64,000 bases of DNA, taken from positions 1 to 64,000 of the forward strand of contig CACPKH010000004.1 of the NCBI GenBank assembly GCA_902634515.1, in the 5' to 3' direction. Positions within the stretch are counted from its first letter, which is position 1, and each line of letters begins with the position of its first letter. The notes under the pieces are model-generated. The model made no database searches. It worked only from the letters and a program-made list of their open reading frames with translations, and was not told where the DNA came from. A program made the translations under genes and the position numbers. The stretch comes from an uncultured Prochlorococcus sp. (GTDB lineage: Bacteria; Cyanobacteriota; Cyanobacteriia; PCC-6307; Cyanobiaceae). Positions 48,475 to 58,215 of the stretch are shown here, piece by piece.

Positions 48475-49842
48475 CTACCCTTCTGCAATAAAGCGATCTG
48501 GGAGCATGTCATATCGCAATAGATCTTCAGGTAATTCTCTTTTTTGAATCAATTCAGATTTGCCACTGCCAACCAAAACGGTAGCGGGTTTAGGAATTCT
48601 GTTGTAATTAGAGCTCATCGAAGCGTTATAAGCTCCTGTGCCACAAATGGATAAAATATCACCACTCGAGAATGACGGTAATTGATAATCTTTTAATAAA
48701 ACATCACCTGATTCGCAATGTTTGCCAGCAATAGTAATAGTTTCTTGAGGCTCAGATAAAGGTTTATCTACAAGGCAAGCTGTATAAGCTGATTCATACG
48801 TAATTGGACGAGGGTTATCACTCATACCCCCATCAACTGAGATATATGTTCTTATACCTGGTATTTCTTTGCGAGATCCTATTCTATAAAGGGTTAGACC
48901 AGCTGGGGCAACAATTGATCTACCAGGCTCGCATAAAAGTCGTGGCAAATTAAGACTTCTTCTTTTACATGAATCTTCTAGAGAATTAGAGACGGCTTCT
49001 ACCCAATTATTTATTGAAGGTGGATCATCTGAAGAAATATATTTAATACCAAGTCCTCCTCCAACATTTAAATCACTTATAGGATGACCAATACCTAAAG
49101 CCTTTTTCAGTGCATCTGCTAAAACTTCTGCCAAATCTATATGTGGAGCCAATTCAAATATTTGTGAGCCTATATGAGCATGCAAACCTGTTAAATTTGC
49201 CCAACTATATTGCTTTAATTGAATTAATGTATCTTCAAGTCTATCCAGGTCAAATCCAAACTTACTATCAAGATGACCTGTCCTTATGTATTCATGTGTA
49301 TGACACTCTATGCCCGGCGTAAACCTTAACATTAGTTTTGCAGGCTTATTCCCAGGCTGAATAATTTTACCTAATAGATCAATATCGTGTTGGTTATCCA
49401 AGACAATATTGACTTCATTATTGTATGCAAAAAGTAATTCTCTATAAGATTTATTGTTACCATGAAAAAAGATCTTTTCAGTTGGCATTCCCACCTTAAG
49501 TGCGGTAATCAATTCCCCTTCTGATACAACATCAATTCCAATACCTTCTGACTTAGCGAGACTAGTAATAGCTAGTGAACTGTTTGCTTTAGATGCATAC
49601 AAAACCAATGATTCACCATTATAATAATTATTTAAAGCATCTTTATAAGCCTTACAGGATTGCCTAAAAGTCGATTCATCAAGCACATATAAAGGAGTCC
49701 CATATTGCTGGGCCAAGGAGCTAAGTAAACAACCACCAACCTTCAATCTTCCGTTTTGGTCAATTTCTGCTGTAATTGGGAAAATATTCCTATTGGGACT
49801 TGCTTTATCTTGAATAAAATCAAAAGGTCTTGCAATAGTCAT
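48475..49842 (-). CDS. lysA: Diaminopimelate decarboxylase
   Basis: Decarboxylates meso-diaminopimelate to L-lysine using pyridoxal phosphate. The 455-residue fold-III enzyme has the PLP-binding Lys at 85 (LYASKANS), FHGNNKS, the glycine-rich phosphate loop NVGGGLGI, LCEPGRS, and CESGDVL with the Cys and Asp contributed across the dimer. The N-terminus carries an extra segment of about 40 residues typical of cyanobacterial forms. It is the first gene in a tight minus-strand series leading to cdaA and uppS. Confidence 0.96.
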   Translation of the reverse strand: MTIARPFDFIQDKASPNRNIFPITAEIDQNGRLKVGGCLLSSLAQQYGTPLYVLDESTFRQSCKAYKDALNNYYNGESLVLYASKANSSLAITSLAKSEGIGIDVVSEGELITALKVGMPTEKIFFHGNNKSYRELLFAYNNEVNIVLDNQHDIDLLGKIIQPGNKPAKLMLRFTPGIECHTHEYIRTGHLDSKFGFDLDRLEDTLIQLKQYSWANLTGLHAHIGSQIFELAPHIDLAEVLADALKKALGIGHPISDLNVGGGLGIKYISSDDPPSINNWVEAVSNSLEDSCKRRSLNLPRLLCEPGRSIVAPAGLTLYRIGSRKEIPGIRTYISVDGGMSDNPRPITYESAYTACLVDKPLSEPQETITIAGKHCESGDVLLKDYQLPSFSSGDILSICGTGAYNASMSSNYNRIPKPATVLVGSGKSELIQKRELPEDLLRYDMLPDRFIAEG

Positions 49843-49914
49843 GGTCAGATTTTGCTGTGAATTTAAGCGGCTTGGATTTTATTATTTCTATAACTAATAA
49901 CTTTAATCATTCAT

Positions 49915-50388
49915 GTGACAAAAAAAAACTTCAACCAAGAAAACTATTTCCATACGACTGAAGTAATTTCATTAAGCAGAGAAAATTTAAATCAATGCCT
50001 AGAACTAGACAAACTGTCACTTCAAGGATTTTGGAACAAATCTCAATGGGAGTTTGAACTTAATTCCTCTTCCAGGCTTTGTGTTGCTATAAAAAAAGCG
50101 TCAAAGATCATTGCTTTGGCATGTGGTTCTATTGCCTTAGATCAACTAGAGATAACTTTTGTGGCTGTTCATCCAAATTCCCAAAGGCAAGGTCTTGGCA
50201 AGAAAATAGTTTCGTATTTACTGATCCAAGCAAAAGGGCTTAATGCTAATAATGCAATCCTAGAGGTAAGTCACAAAAATATTGCGGCCATAAACTTATA
50301 CAAAAGGCTTTCATTCAAGCAAGTTAACAGAAGAAAAAGCTATTACAAAGATGGCAGTGATGCTCTAATTCTCTCAACAATTATTTGA
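49915..50388 (+). CDS. rimI: Ribosomal-protein-alanine N-acetyltransferase-like GNAT
   Basis: A 157-residue GNAT enzyme. The acetyl-CoA pyrophosphate loop is RQGLGKKI (about residues 91-98), preceded by the ITFVAVHPNSQ strand and followed by LEVSHKNIAAINLYKRLSFKQVNRRKSYY, the segment characteristic of RimI (Asn and Tyr in NLYKRLSF). RimI acetylates the N-terminus of ribosomal protein bS18, although small GNATs are hard to assign precisely. Translation starts from GTG 49915. It is divergent from lysA, with 72 bases between starts. Confidence 0.85.
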   Translation: MTKKNFNQENYFHTTEVISLSRENLNQCLELDKLSLQGFWNKSQWEFELNSSSRLCVAIKKASKIIALACGSIALDQLEITFVAVHPNSQRQGLGKKIVSYLLIQAKGLNANNAILEVSHKNIAAINLYKRLSFKQVNRRKSYYKDGSDALILSTII

Positions 50389-50499
50389 TTTATATGAACA
50401 AAATCTAATCAAAAATAATTGAAAGAAAATCTTTAGATCTCACGAAAAGCCTGAAATGAATTACGGGAAAAGCCAATAGGGTCTTTTACGGTATATACG

Positions 50500-50509
50500 A
50501 CAGATCTGT
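50500..50509. promoter_or_regulatory. 10-base palindrome upstream of clpC
   Basis: In the 182-base spacer between rimI and clpC, ACAGATCTGT is perfectly self-complementary, and a TATA-like stretch (GGTATATACG) lies just before it. The spacer also holds a weak AAAAG/CTTTT stem. The palindrome sits 62 bases before the clpC ATG and could be an operator for heat- or stress-linked control. It does not match the classical CIRCE or CtsR boxes. Confidence 0.35.
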
Positions 50510-50570
50510 TAAAGCACATTCTTTTCTTTATCCTGATAAATTAGTTAGTAATACAAGTCGGCCCTAGAAA

Positions 50571-53132
50571 ATGTTCGAGAGGTTTACTGAAAAGGCAATC
50601 AAAGTGATAATGCTGGCACAAGAAGAGGCTCGTCGCCTAGGCCATAATTTTGTAGGAACAGAGCAAATCCTTTTAGGATTAATAGGTGAAGGAACAGGTG
50701 TCGCCGCAAAAGTCCTCAAGTCCATGGGAGTAAATCTTAAAGATTCAAGAATTGAGGTTGAAAAGATAATTGGAAGAGGTTCCGGTTTTGTGGCAGTAGA
50801 AATCCCATTTACACCAAGAGCTAAAAGAGTTTTAGAACTTTCTCTTGAAGAAGCAAGACAACTTGGTCACAACTACATAGGAACAGAGCACCTTTTGCTA
50901 GGTCTTATTCGCGAAGGAGAAGGTGTAGCAGCAAGAGTTCTAGAGAATCTAGGGGTAGACCTTACTAAAGTAAGGACTCAAGTAATAAGAATGCTTGGAG
51001 AGACGGCAGAGGTAACAGCTGGGGGAGGAGGCGGAGGTAAAAGTTCAGTTAAAACTGCAACGCTTGATGAGTTTGGTACAAATCTCACAAAACTAGCTAG
51101 TGAATCAAAGTTAGACCCCGTTGTAGGAAGACATGATGAAATAGATAGAGTTATTCAAATTCTTGGGAGAAGAACAAAGAATAATCCTGTATTGATTGGT
51201 GAACCGGGAGTAGGAAAGACTGCAATAGCTGAAGGACTTGCACAACGCATTCAACAAGGGGACATACCAGATATATTGGAGGAGAAAAGAGTCTTAACTC
51301 TAGATATTGGTCTTCTAGTTGCAGGAACGAAATATCGAGGTGAATTTGAGGAAAGATTAAAGAAAATAATGGAAGAAATTAAATCAGCAGGCAATGTAAT
51401 ACTTGTAATAGATGAAGTTCATACATTGATTGGAGCAGGTGCCGCAGAAGGAGCGATAGATGCAGCAAATATCCTTAAGCCAGCCTTGGCGAGGGGTGAA
51501 CTTCAATGTATTGGAGCTACAACACTTGATGAGTATCGCAAACATATTGAAAGGGATGCTGCATTAGAAAGAAGATTTCAACCTGTAATGATTGGTGAAC
51601 CTTCAATTGAAGATACAATTGAAATTTTAAAAGGATTAAGAGAAAGATATGAACAACATCACAGATTAAAAATTACGGATGATGCATTAGACGCAGCAGC
51701 AAATTTAGGAGATAGGTATATTTCCGATAGATTTCTTCCTGACAAAGCAATAGACCTAATAGATGAAGCCGGTAGTAGAGTCAGGCTTTTAAATTCCAAG
51801 CTGCCTGAAGAAGCCAAAGAAGTTGATAAAGAACTAAGAAAAGTTCAGAAGGATAAAGAAGAAGCTGTAAGAGACCAAGACTTTACTAAAGCTGGCGAGT
51901 TAAGAGAAAAAGAGGTTGATTTAAGAAATCAAATTCGCACGATTTTAGATAATGTCAAACAAGGTAACAGTCTTGAGAAAATAGAAAAAGATAATCAAGA
52001 TTCAAAAGACAAAGAGAATAAAGTGCCAAGCAGTATTAGCAACGATAAGGTTAATACACCTATAGTAAATGAAGACGATATAGCACATATAGTAGCTTCA
52101 TGGACTGGTGTTCCAGTTCAGAAACTTACTGAAAGTGAGTCAGTCAAATTATTAAATATGGAAGAGACTTTACACCAAAGACTTATTGGCCAGGATGAGG
52201 CAGTTAGGTCTGTATCAAAAGCAATTAGGAGAGCAAGAGTTGGTCTAAAAAATCCGAATCGTCCCATAGCAAGTTTTATATTCTCAGGTCCAACTGGAGT
52301 TGGAAAGACAGAGTTAACTAAAGCCTTGGCGGCTTATTTCTTTGGAAGTGAAGAAGCAATGATTAGGCTAGATATGTCTGAATTTATGGAACGACATACA
52401 GTTAGCAAATTAATAGGATCTCCTCCTGGATATGTAGGGTTTAATGAAGGTGGTCAATTAACTGAAGCTGTAAGGAGGAGGCCATACACTGTTGTTCTAT
52501 TTGACGAAATAGAAAAGGCTCACCCAGATGTTTTTAATCTTCTTTTACAACTGCTCGAAGAAGGCCGATTAACTGACTCCAAAGGAAGAACGGTAGATTT
52601 TAAAAATACTCTAATTATTATGACTTCAAATATCGGATCAAAAGTTATAGAAAAAGGAGGTGGAGGTTTAGGGTTTGAGTTCTCAGGAGATAGTATTGAA
52701 GACAGCCAATATAACAGAATCAAGTCACTAGTAAATGAAGAGTTAAAACAATATTTTAGACCAGAGTTTTTAAATAGACTAGATGAAATAATAGTATTCC
52801 GTCAATTGACTAAAGGTGAAGTAAAAGATATAGCAGAAATTATGCTTAAAGAAGTTTTCCTTAGGATTAAAGACAAAGGTATTACATTAACTGTATCTGA
52901 ATCGTTTAAAGAAAGACTTGTGGAAGAGGGCTATAACCCTTCATATGGAGCGAGACCTTTAAGAAGAGCCGTTATGAGGCTATTAGAAGATAGTCTTGCA
53001 GAAGAAGTATTATCAGGAAGGATCAAAGATGGTGACAATGCTCAAGTAGATATTGATGAAAATCAAAAGGTAATAGTTAGACATATAGAGGGAGATAAAA
53101 TAAACAAAGAACTTGCTAGTGCAGGATTATAG
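50571..53132 (+). CDS. clpC: ClpC-type Hsp100 unfoldase
   Basis: The unfoldase partner of the ClpP/ClpR protease. In cyanobacteria and plastids it is essential and takes part in protein turnover and import-related work. The 853 residues hold two Clp N repeats (1-150), a glycine-rich linker (GGGGGGKSS), AAA1 with Walker A GEPGVGKT from residue 210, a short middle region with a UVR motif (about 420-455, with [12 protein letters not shown]), and AAA2 with Walker A GPTGVGKT from residue 573. The short middle domain separates it clearly from ClpB. Confidence 0.96.
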   Translation: MFERFTEKAIKVIMLAQEEARRLGHNFVGTEQILLGLIGEGTGVAAKVLKSMGVNLKDSRIEVEKIIGRGSGFVAVEIPFTPRAKRVLELSLEEARQLGHNYIGTEHLLLGLIREGEGVAARVLENLGVDLTKVRTQVIRMLGETAEVTAGGGGGGKSSVKTATLDEFGTNLTKLASESKLDPVVGRHDEIDRVIQILGRRTKNNPVLIGEPGVGKTAIAEGLAQRIQQGDIPDILEEKRVLTLDIGLLVAGTKYRGEFEERLKKIMEEIKSAGNVILVIDEVHTLIGAGAAEGAIDAANILKPALARGELQCIGATTLDEYRKHIERDAALERRFQPVMIGEPSIEDTIEILKGLRERYEQHHRLKITDDALDAAANLGDRYISDRFLPDKAIDLIDEAGSRVRLLNSKLPEEAKEVDKELRKVQKDKEEAVRDQDFTKAGELREKEVDLRNQIRTILDNVKQGNSLEKIEKDNQDSKDKENKVPSSISNDKVNTPIVNEDDIAHIVASWTGVPVQKLTESESVKLLNMEETLHQRLIGQDEAVRSVSKAIRRARVGLKNPNRPIASFIFSGPTGVGKTELTKALAAYFFGSEEAMIRLDMSEFMERHTVSKLIGSPPGYVGFNEGGQLTEAVRRRPYTVVLFDEIEKAHPDVFNLLLQLLEEGRLTDSKGRTVDFKNTLIIMTSNIGSKVIEKGGGGLGFEFSGDSIEDSQYNRIKSLVNEELKQYFRPEFLNRLDEIIVFRQLTKGEVKDIAEIMLKEVFLRIKDKGITLTVSESFKERLVEEGYNPSYGARPLRRAVMRLLEDSLAEEVLSGRIKDGDNAQVDIDENQKVIVRHIEGDKINKELASAGL

Positions 53133-53144
53133 ACAACTAAAAAG

Positions 53145-53158
53145 TTAATTATAATTAA
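53145..53158. promoter_or_regulatory. A+T palindrome with TATAAT between clpC and the dehydrogenase gene
   Basis: TTAATTATAATTAA is a perfect 14-base palindrome that includes a consensus -10 hexamer TATAAT at 53150-53155. The next gene starts at 53164, so transcription from this element would give a nearly leaderless message. No good -35 element lies at the expected distance. A+T palindromes arise easily in such DNA, so this is only a candidate. Confidence 0.3.
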
Positions 53159-53163
53159 GATAT

Positions 53164-54300
53164 ATGGGAAGAGAACTAAACCAGCATTTAATTTCGCCAG
53201 AAAGAGTAATTAGAGGAAGTAATGCTTGGGAAGAAGGTAAGGATCTAATTTATTCAATCTGCAAACGTCCATTATTACTTGGTCGCAGTAATTCAACTAG
53301 ATACATAAGGGAAAACCTTTTTAAAGATCTTTTAGAAATTGGATTAGAGCCGACTTTTGCTGAGTTAGAAAAAGATTGTTGCCAGAATAGTCTTGTAAAG
53401 ATTACTGAAATTTTCAAAGAACAAAATTGTGATGGAATAATTGCAAGTGGTGGTGGAAAAGTTCTTGACGCCGGAAAGCTTTTAGGAGAAAGAATTGATG
53501 CCCCTTGTATTACCATCCCTCTTAGCGCAGCAACCTGTGCTGGCTGGACAGCATTGTCAAATATCTACTCTTGTGAAGGTCAATTTATTAAAGATGCAGA
53601 GCTAAAAACATGTCCAAAGCTTTTGATATTCGATCATAAATTAATAAGCTCTGCTCCAAAGAGAACACTTGCCAGTGGAATCGCAGATGCACTTGCTAAG
53701 TGGTATGAAGCGTCTATAAGCAGTCAAGGTTCAACTGACGGACTAGTTCAACAAGCTGTTCAAATGGCAAGGGTTTTACGAGATCAATTGCTCCTGGATG
53801 GATCCAAAGCGCTAATGAATACTAATAGCAATTCCTGGATCAGAGTTGCAGAGGGCTGTGGTCTAACCGCTGGTTTAATTGGAGGAATTGGTGGAAGAAA
53901 ATGCAGAACCGCGGCTGCACATGCATTACATAATGGACTGACTCAGCTCAAATTTGATCAAAAAGCTCTTCATGGCGAGCTTGTAGGCTTTGGAATTCTT
54001 GTTCAACTCCAACTAGAAGAAAAAAATTCCAAAAACAAATTGGCATCCCAATCAAGATTGCAATTAGTGAAATTACTAAAAGAAATAAACCTTCCTATTA
54101 CTTTTAAATCATTGGGGCTACAGAATCTAAACAAGGAAGACTTATATAGGGCATGTCAATTTGCATGTAGAGAGGGGTCAGAAATTTATAACTTACCTTT
54201 CAAAATAGACAGTGATATTCTTATGTCTTCAATAATAGAAACTAACAAAGAGAATCAACAGGTATTAGATCAAAAGAATAAAGAAATCTCATTAATTTGA
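53164..54300 (+). CDS. gldA: Glycerol dehydrogenase-like, iron-containing alcohol dehydrogenase family
   Basis: A 378-residue NAD(P)-dependent polyol dehydrogenase. The dinucleotide segment GGGKVLDAGKLLGE follows IIASG, then comes IPLSAATCAGWTALS, a feature of GldA-type enzymes. Metal ligands are suggested by the Asp in GIADALAKW (about residue 179), the His in AAHALHNGL and the His in ALHGELVGFG. The substrate could be glycerol or glycerol-1-phosphate; the pattern leans to glycerol dehydrogenase. Its stop overlaps the TTG start of the following hydrolase by 4 bases. Confidence 0.85.
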   Translation: MGRELNQHLISPERVIRGSNAWEEGKDLIYSICKRPLLLGRSNSTRYIRENLFKDLLEIGLEPTFAELEKDCCQNSLVKITEIFKEQNCDGIIASGGGKVLDAGKLLGERIDAPCITIPLSAATCAGWTALSNIYSCEGQFIKDAELKTCPKLLIFDHKLISSAPKRTLASGIADALAKWYEASISSQGSTDGLVQQAVQMARVLRDQLLLDGSKALMNTNSNSWIRVAEGCGLTAGLIGGIGGRKCRTAAAHALHNGLTQLKFDQKALHGELVGFGILVQLQLEEKNSKNKLASQSRLQLVKLLKEINLPITFKSLGLQNLNKEDLYRACQFACREGSEIYNLPFKIDSDILMSSIIETNKENQQVLDQKNKEISLI

Positions 54301-55187
54301 AAAAAGACAGTCCCTACAATTATTCAGCAAAAGATATCCTCAACCAAACAAGGGATGAATTGCTAGATCCAGAGGCGAGAGAACTAGCAAAATATGTTCG
54401 CTGGGAAAACTTAGATGGTTTATCGAAAGATATTAATGATCTATACCCAGTTGTGGTTATGGGAGAAGGTCCACCTATAATTCTTCTACATGGCTTTGAT
54501 AGTTGTTTTCTTGAGTTTAGAAGATTAGCAACTTTTTTAAAGAGTGATCACAAATTAATCATTCCAGATTTATACGGGTTTGGATTTACACCAAGACATA
54601 GTAATTCAAAATATGGATTAGAAATGATTATTTACCACTTAAATAAAGTAATGGATTTGTTCCCTGATATTAAAGAATTTGGTTTGATTGGAGCGTCAAT
54701 GGGTGGAGGTATTGGGCTTGAACTAGCAAGGAAAAATGTTTCTCGAATTAATAAATTGCTATTATTATCACCAGCTGGAGTAGTAGGGGAACCTAAGAAA
54801 ATCGCAAAGCCTTTTGATATTTTAGGAGTATTTTTTTTAAGGAATAAGATTGTTAGGAAGATATTATGTCAACAATCTTTTGCGGACCCAAGCAAAGGCA
54901 TAACATCTGAAGAAGAGCAAATAGCTTCCATACATTTAAATGTTCCTGGATGGAGCAACTCATTAGAAGCATTTGCTCGTTCAGGGGGAATCGCAAATTG
55001 TGGTTATCCTCAACCAGAACAAACCATGAAGGCACTATGGGGGAAAGAGGATAGAATATTAAGCAATAAAGAGATAAGTGCTTCGAAAAAAATATTAAAT
55101 TGTAGACACGAGGAGATTAGCGAATGTGGACACCTGCCTCATTTAGACCAGCCTGAAAAAGTTTTTAAATATTGGCTTGAACAGTAA
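54297..55187 (+). CDS. Alpha/beta hydrolase
   Basis: A 296-residue hydrolase of the proline-iminopeptidase/haloperoxidase-like group. The oxyanion segment PIILLHGFDS is followed by PDLYGFGFT, the nucleophile elbow GASMGGG with Ser at 134, an Asp candidate after WGKEDRI, and a terminal His in CGHLPHLDQPEKV. All triad positions are therefore present. The start is TTG 54297, overlapping the dehydrogenase stop as TTGA. Lacking a signal peptide, it is probably cytoplasmic. The substrate is unknown. Confidence 0.85.
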   Translation: MKKDSPYNYSAKDILNQTRDELLDPEARELAKYVRWENLDGLSKDINDLYPVVVMGEGPPIILLHGFDSCFLEFRRLATFLKSDHKLIIPDLYGFGFTPRHSNSKYGLEMIIYHLNKVMDLFPDIKEFGLIGASMGGGIGLELARKNVSRINKLLLLSPAGVVGEPKKIAKPFDILGVFFLRNKIVRKILCQQSFADPSKGITSEEEQIASIHLNVPGWSNSLEAFARSGGIANCGYPQPEQTMKALWGKEDRILSNKEISASKKILNCRHEEISECGHLPHLDQPEKVFKYWLEQ

Positions 55188-55224
55188 ATAAGTAATTATA
55201 ATAAGGTCTATAAAGACTAAAAGG

Positions 55225-55827
55225 ATGAAATCATTAATTGAAATTGCATTAAGTATATGGATAAAAGCCCAATGTAAATCAATAGAAAGTTTAACTCTTG
55301 ACGTCAATACTTCTATATATGACCTTGTAAAGGGAAAAGTAAATAATATAAGCTTTTCTGCTTATAAGCTTATATACAAAGGAATATGCATTAGCAAATT
55401 GAAGATAAAGACTACTTTACTAAAAGCAAAAATTAGAGTTAGGAATACAGTGCCAGAATTAACTCTTAATGATGGTTTTAAAATATCAGGTCATCTAGAC
55501 TTTACACCCAATGATCTAATCCAAATACTTAATAATGAAAAATGGTGTTGTATTTTTTATGAGCTTATAAATGAGAAATCAATAAAGCATAAAGTTAAAT
55601 CTATTATTTTTAAAGAAAATATTTTATGCATAAGTTACTTGTCTGAATTCAATAAATCTACTACTATTTCACTTTTATTATACATAGAAAAAGATAAGAT
55701 ATTTATAGAGAATGAAGGACAATCTATAAAAACCTATTTACCTAAAGACGAATCAATATCTATACATGATTTGAATATAGATAAAGATTTTATAAGTATA
55801 GAATTTAGTTCAGTTGTGACAATATAA
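55225..55827 (+). CDS. DUF2993 (LmeA-like) protein
   Basis: A 200-residue protein with the DUF2993 pattern: an N-terminal helix, then alternating strands such as SLTLDVNTSIYDLVKGKVNNISFSA and the later LTLNDGFKISGHLDFTPNDL. The family belongs to lipid-binding, tubular beta proteins, and LmeA of actinobacteria binds phospholipid. No signal peptide is clear. It follows the hydrolase by 37 bases, with a TATAAT-like hexamer at 55197-55202, so it may have its own promoter. It is convergent with cdsA at 7 bases. Confidence 0.7.
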   Translation: MKSLIEIALSIWIKAQCKSIESLTLDVNTSIYDLVKGKVNNISFSAYKLIYKGICISKLKIKTTLLKAKIRVRNTVPELTLNDGFKISGHLDFTPNDLIQILNNEKWCCIFYELINEKSIKHKVKSIIFKENILCISYLSEFNKSTTISLLLYIEKDKIFIENEGQSIKTYLPKDESISIHDLNIDKDFISIEFSSVVTI

Positions 55828-55834
55828 TTCTATA

Positions 55835-56722
55835 TTAATTACTAATCAATGGCATCAATAATAATACTGAGTAATAAACAATTGCCGGAGCAAAAAGAAA
55901 GCTATCGATTCTATCTAATATTCCTCCATGACCAGGCAATACATTCCCTGAGTCTTTCAAACCAGCATCCCTTTTCATCATTGATTCTGTAAGGTCTCCA
56001 ACCAAAGCGAATAAAGATATTAGGACTCCAAGAATTCCTCCTATTAGCAACCCAGTCTTCCATTGAAAAAGAACACCAGAAATCATTCCAATAGCTATCG
56101 CTGACAAGAACCCCCCAATAGCACCTTCGATTGTTTTAGAGGGAGATATTGGTGAAAGTGGATGTTTGCCAAGAATTTTCCCAAAGAAATAAGCTCCTAT
56201 ATCACTCGCGACAATCATTAAACATGTGGCCAAGGTTATTTTGAATCCGAAGTTAATCATTCCAGAAGGATCTTCTGCAATTGATTGCAAATTGACAGAT
56301 AAATTAAGGTCAGAAAAGTTTCGCAACTTTATCCAATGACTAGGCAAATAACCAAGGTAAAAAAGGCCGAAAATTGAAGCTGCGATATCTGCTATTGAAC
56401 CAGTAACTGGTTGTAAAAGTAACCAACAACAAATAGCTGCTCCTGATACAGGTAAAACAGCTGCTGATATGTCTCCTGACAATCCACCAGAACTTTCCAA
56501 TTGAGTTGTAATTAAAAGAAGTTGACAAGCAACTAGAGTAGTTTTTGTTGCTGGTCTAATCCCTTTAAACTCTGCCATTCTAAAGAATTCAAGCAAGGCA
56601 AGGTGAACAATTGCTCCTATAGCAAAAGTAAGCCACCATCCGCCTCGGAATACGACTATCAATCCAAATACACCTGCAATCAATCCACTTAAAATTCTTT
56701 TACTGAAGAATCCAAAAAGCAT
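55835..56722 (-). CDS. cdsA: Phosphatidate cytidylyltransferase
   Basis: Makes CDP-diacylglycerol, the precursor of phosphatidylglycerol needed by thylakoids. The 295-residue membrane protein has about eight hydrophobic segments and the C-terminal CDS signature: SPSKTIEGAIGG, then KRDAGLKDSGNVLPGHGGILDRIDS with the metal-binding Asp residues. The start shares one base with the stop of the upstream decarboxylase gene (TAATG), so translation is probably coupled. Confidence 0.94.
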   Translation of the reverse strand: MLFGFFSKRILSGLIAGVFGLIVVFRGGWWLTFAIGAIVHLALLEFFRMAEFKGIRPATKTTLVACQLLLITTQLESSGGLSGDISAAVLPVSGAAICCWLLLQPVTGSIADIAASIFGLFYLGYLPSHWIKLRNFSDLNLSVNLQSIAEDPSGMINFGFKITLATCLMIVASDIGAYFFGKILGKHPLSPISPSKTIEGAIGGFLSAIAIGMISGVLFQWKTGLLIGGILGVLISLFALVGDLTESMMKRDAGLKDSGNVLPGHGGILDRIDSFLFAPAIVYYSVLLLMPLISN

Positions 56723-58119
56723 TAGAGTAAAACATTTATTTGGGCAGGCACCTGATTAGGCCAAAGCCTTTTTTGGACAAGCATCCAATCTATTAATTTT
56801 TTTCCTAATTCTTCACCAGGAATCAAAATTGGAATACCAGGTGGATAAGGACAAATCATCTCTGCAGAGATTAATCCAATAGCATCCTTAATCAAAACTT
56901 TATGTGATTTAGATGTAGAAGCAAATGAGCATGAAGTTTTTAGGGTAGAAACCAATGGATATTGAGGGGATTGAAAAAATGGTTTCAAGCTTTTATTAAT
57001 ATCTGAATCAAGGAGTTCGAACCATTTATTTTTCATGTCTTTGACTAAACCTTTCTGAGAAGAAAAACCCATACAAAATGTAAGCGTTCCTGGCTCAGGC
57101 AACTCTGCAATTAGTTGTTTTCTATAAAACCAATTATCGGCATCAAAGCCACTTATACCTTTTGATGAAGTATGCAAAACAAGCTTGAGTGGGTCTTGAG
57201 TTTTTAACAAAGGGATTCCACTTCTTGTGAGATCTTCAAAAGTTTCTCTTGCTAAATCTAAAGTGTTAATTAATTTACGTTGTCCAAAATTAGTACTCCA
57301 CTCTTTGATACTTGATTCACAAGAAGAAAGAAGTAAAGAGTTAGGACTGCTGGTTTGAAGCCATGTAAGACTTCTTTCAATTTTCTTAGGATCTACTAAA
57401 TTTCCTTGAGACCAAAGGACTGCAGTTTGAGAAAGGCCAACTGAAGACTTATGTAGAGAATGTACAACAATATCTGCACCAACTTTTATACCAGAACTTG
57501 GCAAAGAACTATCCAAGCAATTAAAGAAATGTGCTCCATGAGCTTCATCAATTAAAACTGGCAATTTGTCTTTATGAATACGCTTTACTAGAGGCTTTAA
57601 ATCTGAGGAATACCCGTGATAGGTAGGGTTGACCAAAACGACAGCAGATAAATCAATTGAAGCAGAGTCGACTTTATTTAAAACACTTTCCAACCAAAGA
57701 GAATCGGGAGGGTAAAAGTGTCCTCTGTCTGCCAAAAAAGGCAAATCAAAAAAAACCGGATTGATACCTCCAAAAATGCATGCATTAATAATGCTTCGAT
57801 GTACATTTCTAGGCATCAATATATTTTGTCCAGGTTTTGCTATCGCAAGTACGCCTGCTTGTAACAAACCAGTGGCTCCGTTAACTCCATACCAGCATCT
57901 GTCTACTCCAAATTGAGAAGCAATCTCTTTCTGGCTTAGAGAAATTAAACCACTGCCAGAGATACCATCTCCAAGGTCAGGCAACTCGGGCAAGTCCCAA
58001 ATTCCCGGACGCCTTCTTAAAAGACTTTTTAATTCCTTGGGTAAAGCCAATCCTCTCCCATGAGCTGGGAAAAAGAGGTTCTTTCCTCTTTTTTTTATAA
58101 GAAAGGAGGATAGCCTCAT
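56722..58119 (-). CDS. Orn/Lys/Arg decarboxylase-family PLP enzyme
   Basis: A 465-residue fold-I pyridoxal-phosphate enzyme of the basic amino-acid decarboxylase family, in the short form seen in cyanobacteria and Bacillus. The phosphate loop GATGLLQAG (81-89), the ring-stacking DEAHGAH (191-197) and the PLP Lys 224 in HSLHKSS are present. The C-terminal domain has ICPYPPGIPILIPGE. It lacks the wing domain of the large inducible enzymes. The substrate may be lysine, ornithine or arginine; the sequence alone does not settle it. It is the first gene of a two-gene unit with cdsA. Confidence 0.88.
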   Translation of the reverse strand: MRLSSFLIKKRGKNLFFPAHGRGLALPKELKSLLRRRPGIWDLPELPDLGDGISGSGLISLSQKEIASQFGVDRCWYGVNGATGLLQAGVLAIAKPGQNILMPRNVHRSIINACIFGGINPVFFDLPFLADRGHFYPPDSLWLESVLNKVDSASIDLSAVVLVNPTYHGYSSDLKPLVKRIHKDKLPVLIDEAHGAHFFNCLDSSLPSSGIKVGADIVVHSLHKSSVGLSQTAVLWSQGNLVDPKKIERSLTWLQTSSPNSLLLSSCESSIKEWSTNFGQRKLINTLDLARETFEDLTRSGIPLLKTQDPLKLVLHTSSKGISGFDADNWFYRKQLIAELPEPGTLTFCMGFSSQKGLVKDMKNKWFELLDSDINKSLKPFFQSPQYPLVSTLKTSCSFASTSKSHKVLIKDAIGLISAEMICPYPPGIPILIPGEELGKKLIDWMLVQKRLWPNQVPAQINVLL

Positions 58120-58215
58120 AGGTAGAGAGTGATTTAAACTATTTGAATTAAGCCTGAGACTTATACTATTAAAATCATTAAGGGATTACCTACAAAAAAC
58201 CAAGATACTTTTGAA

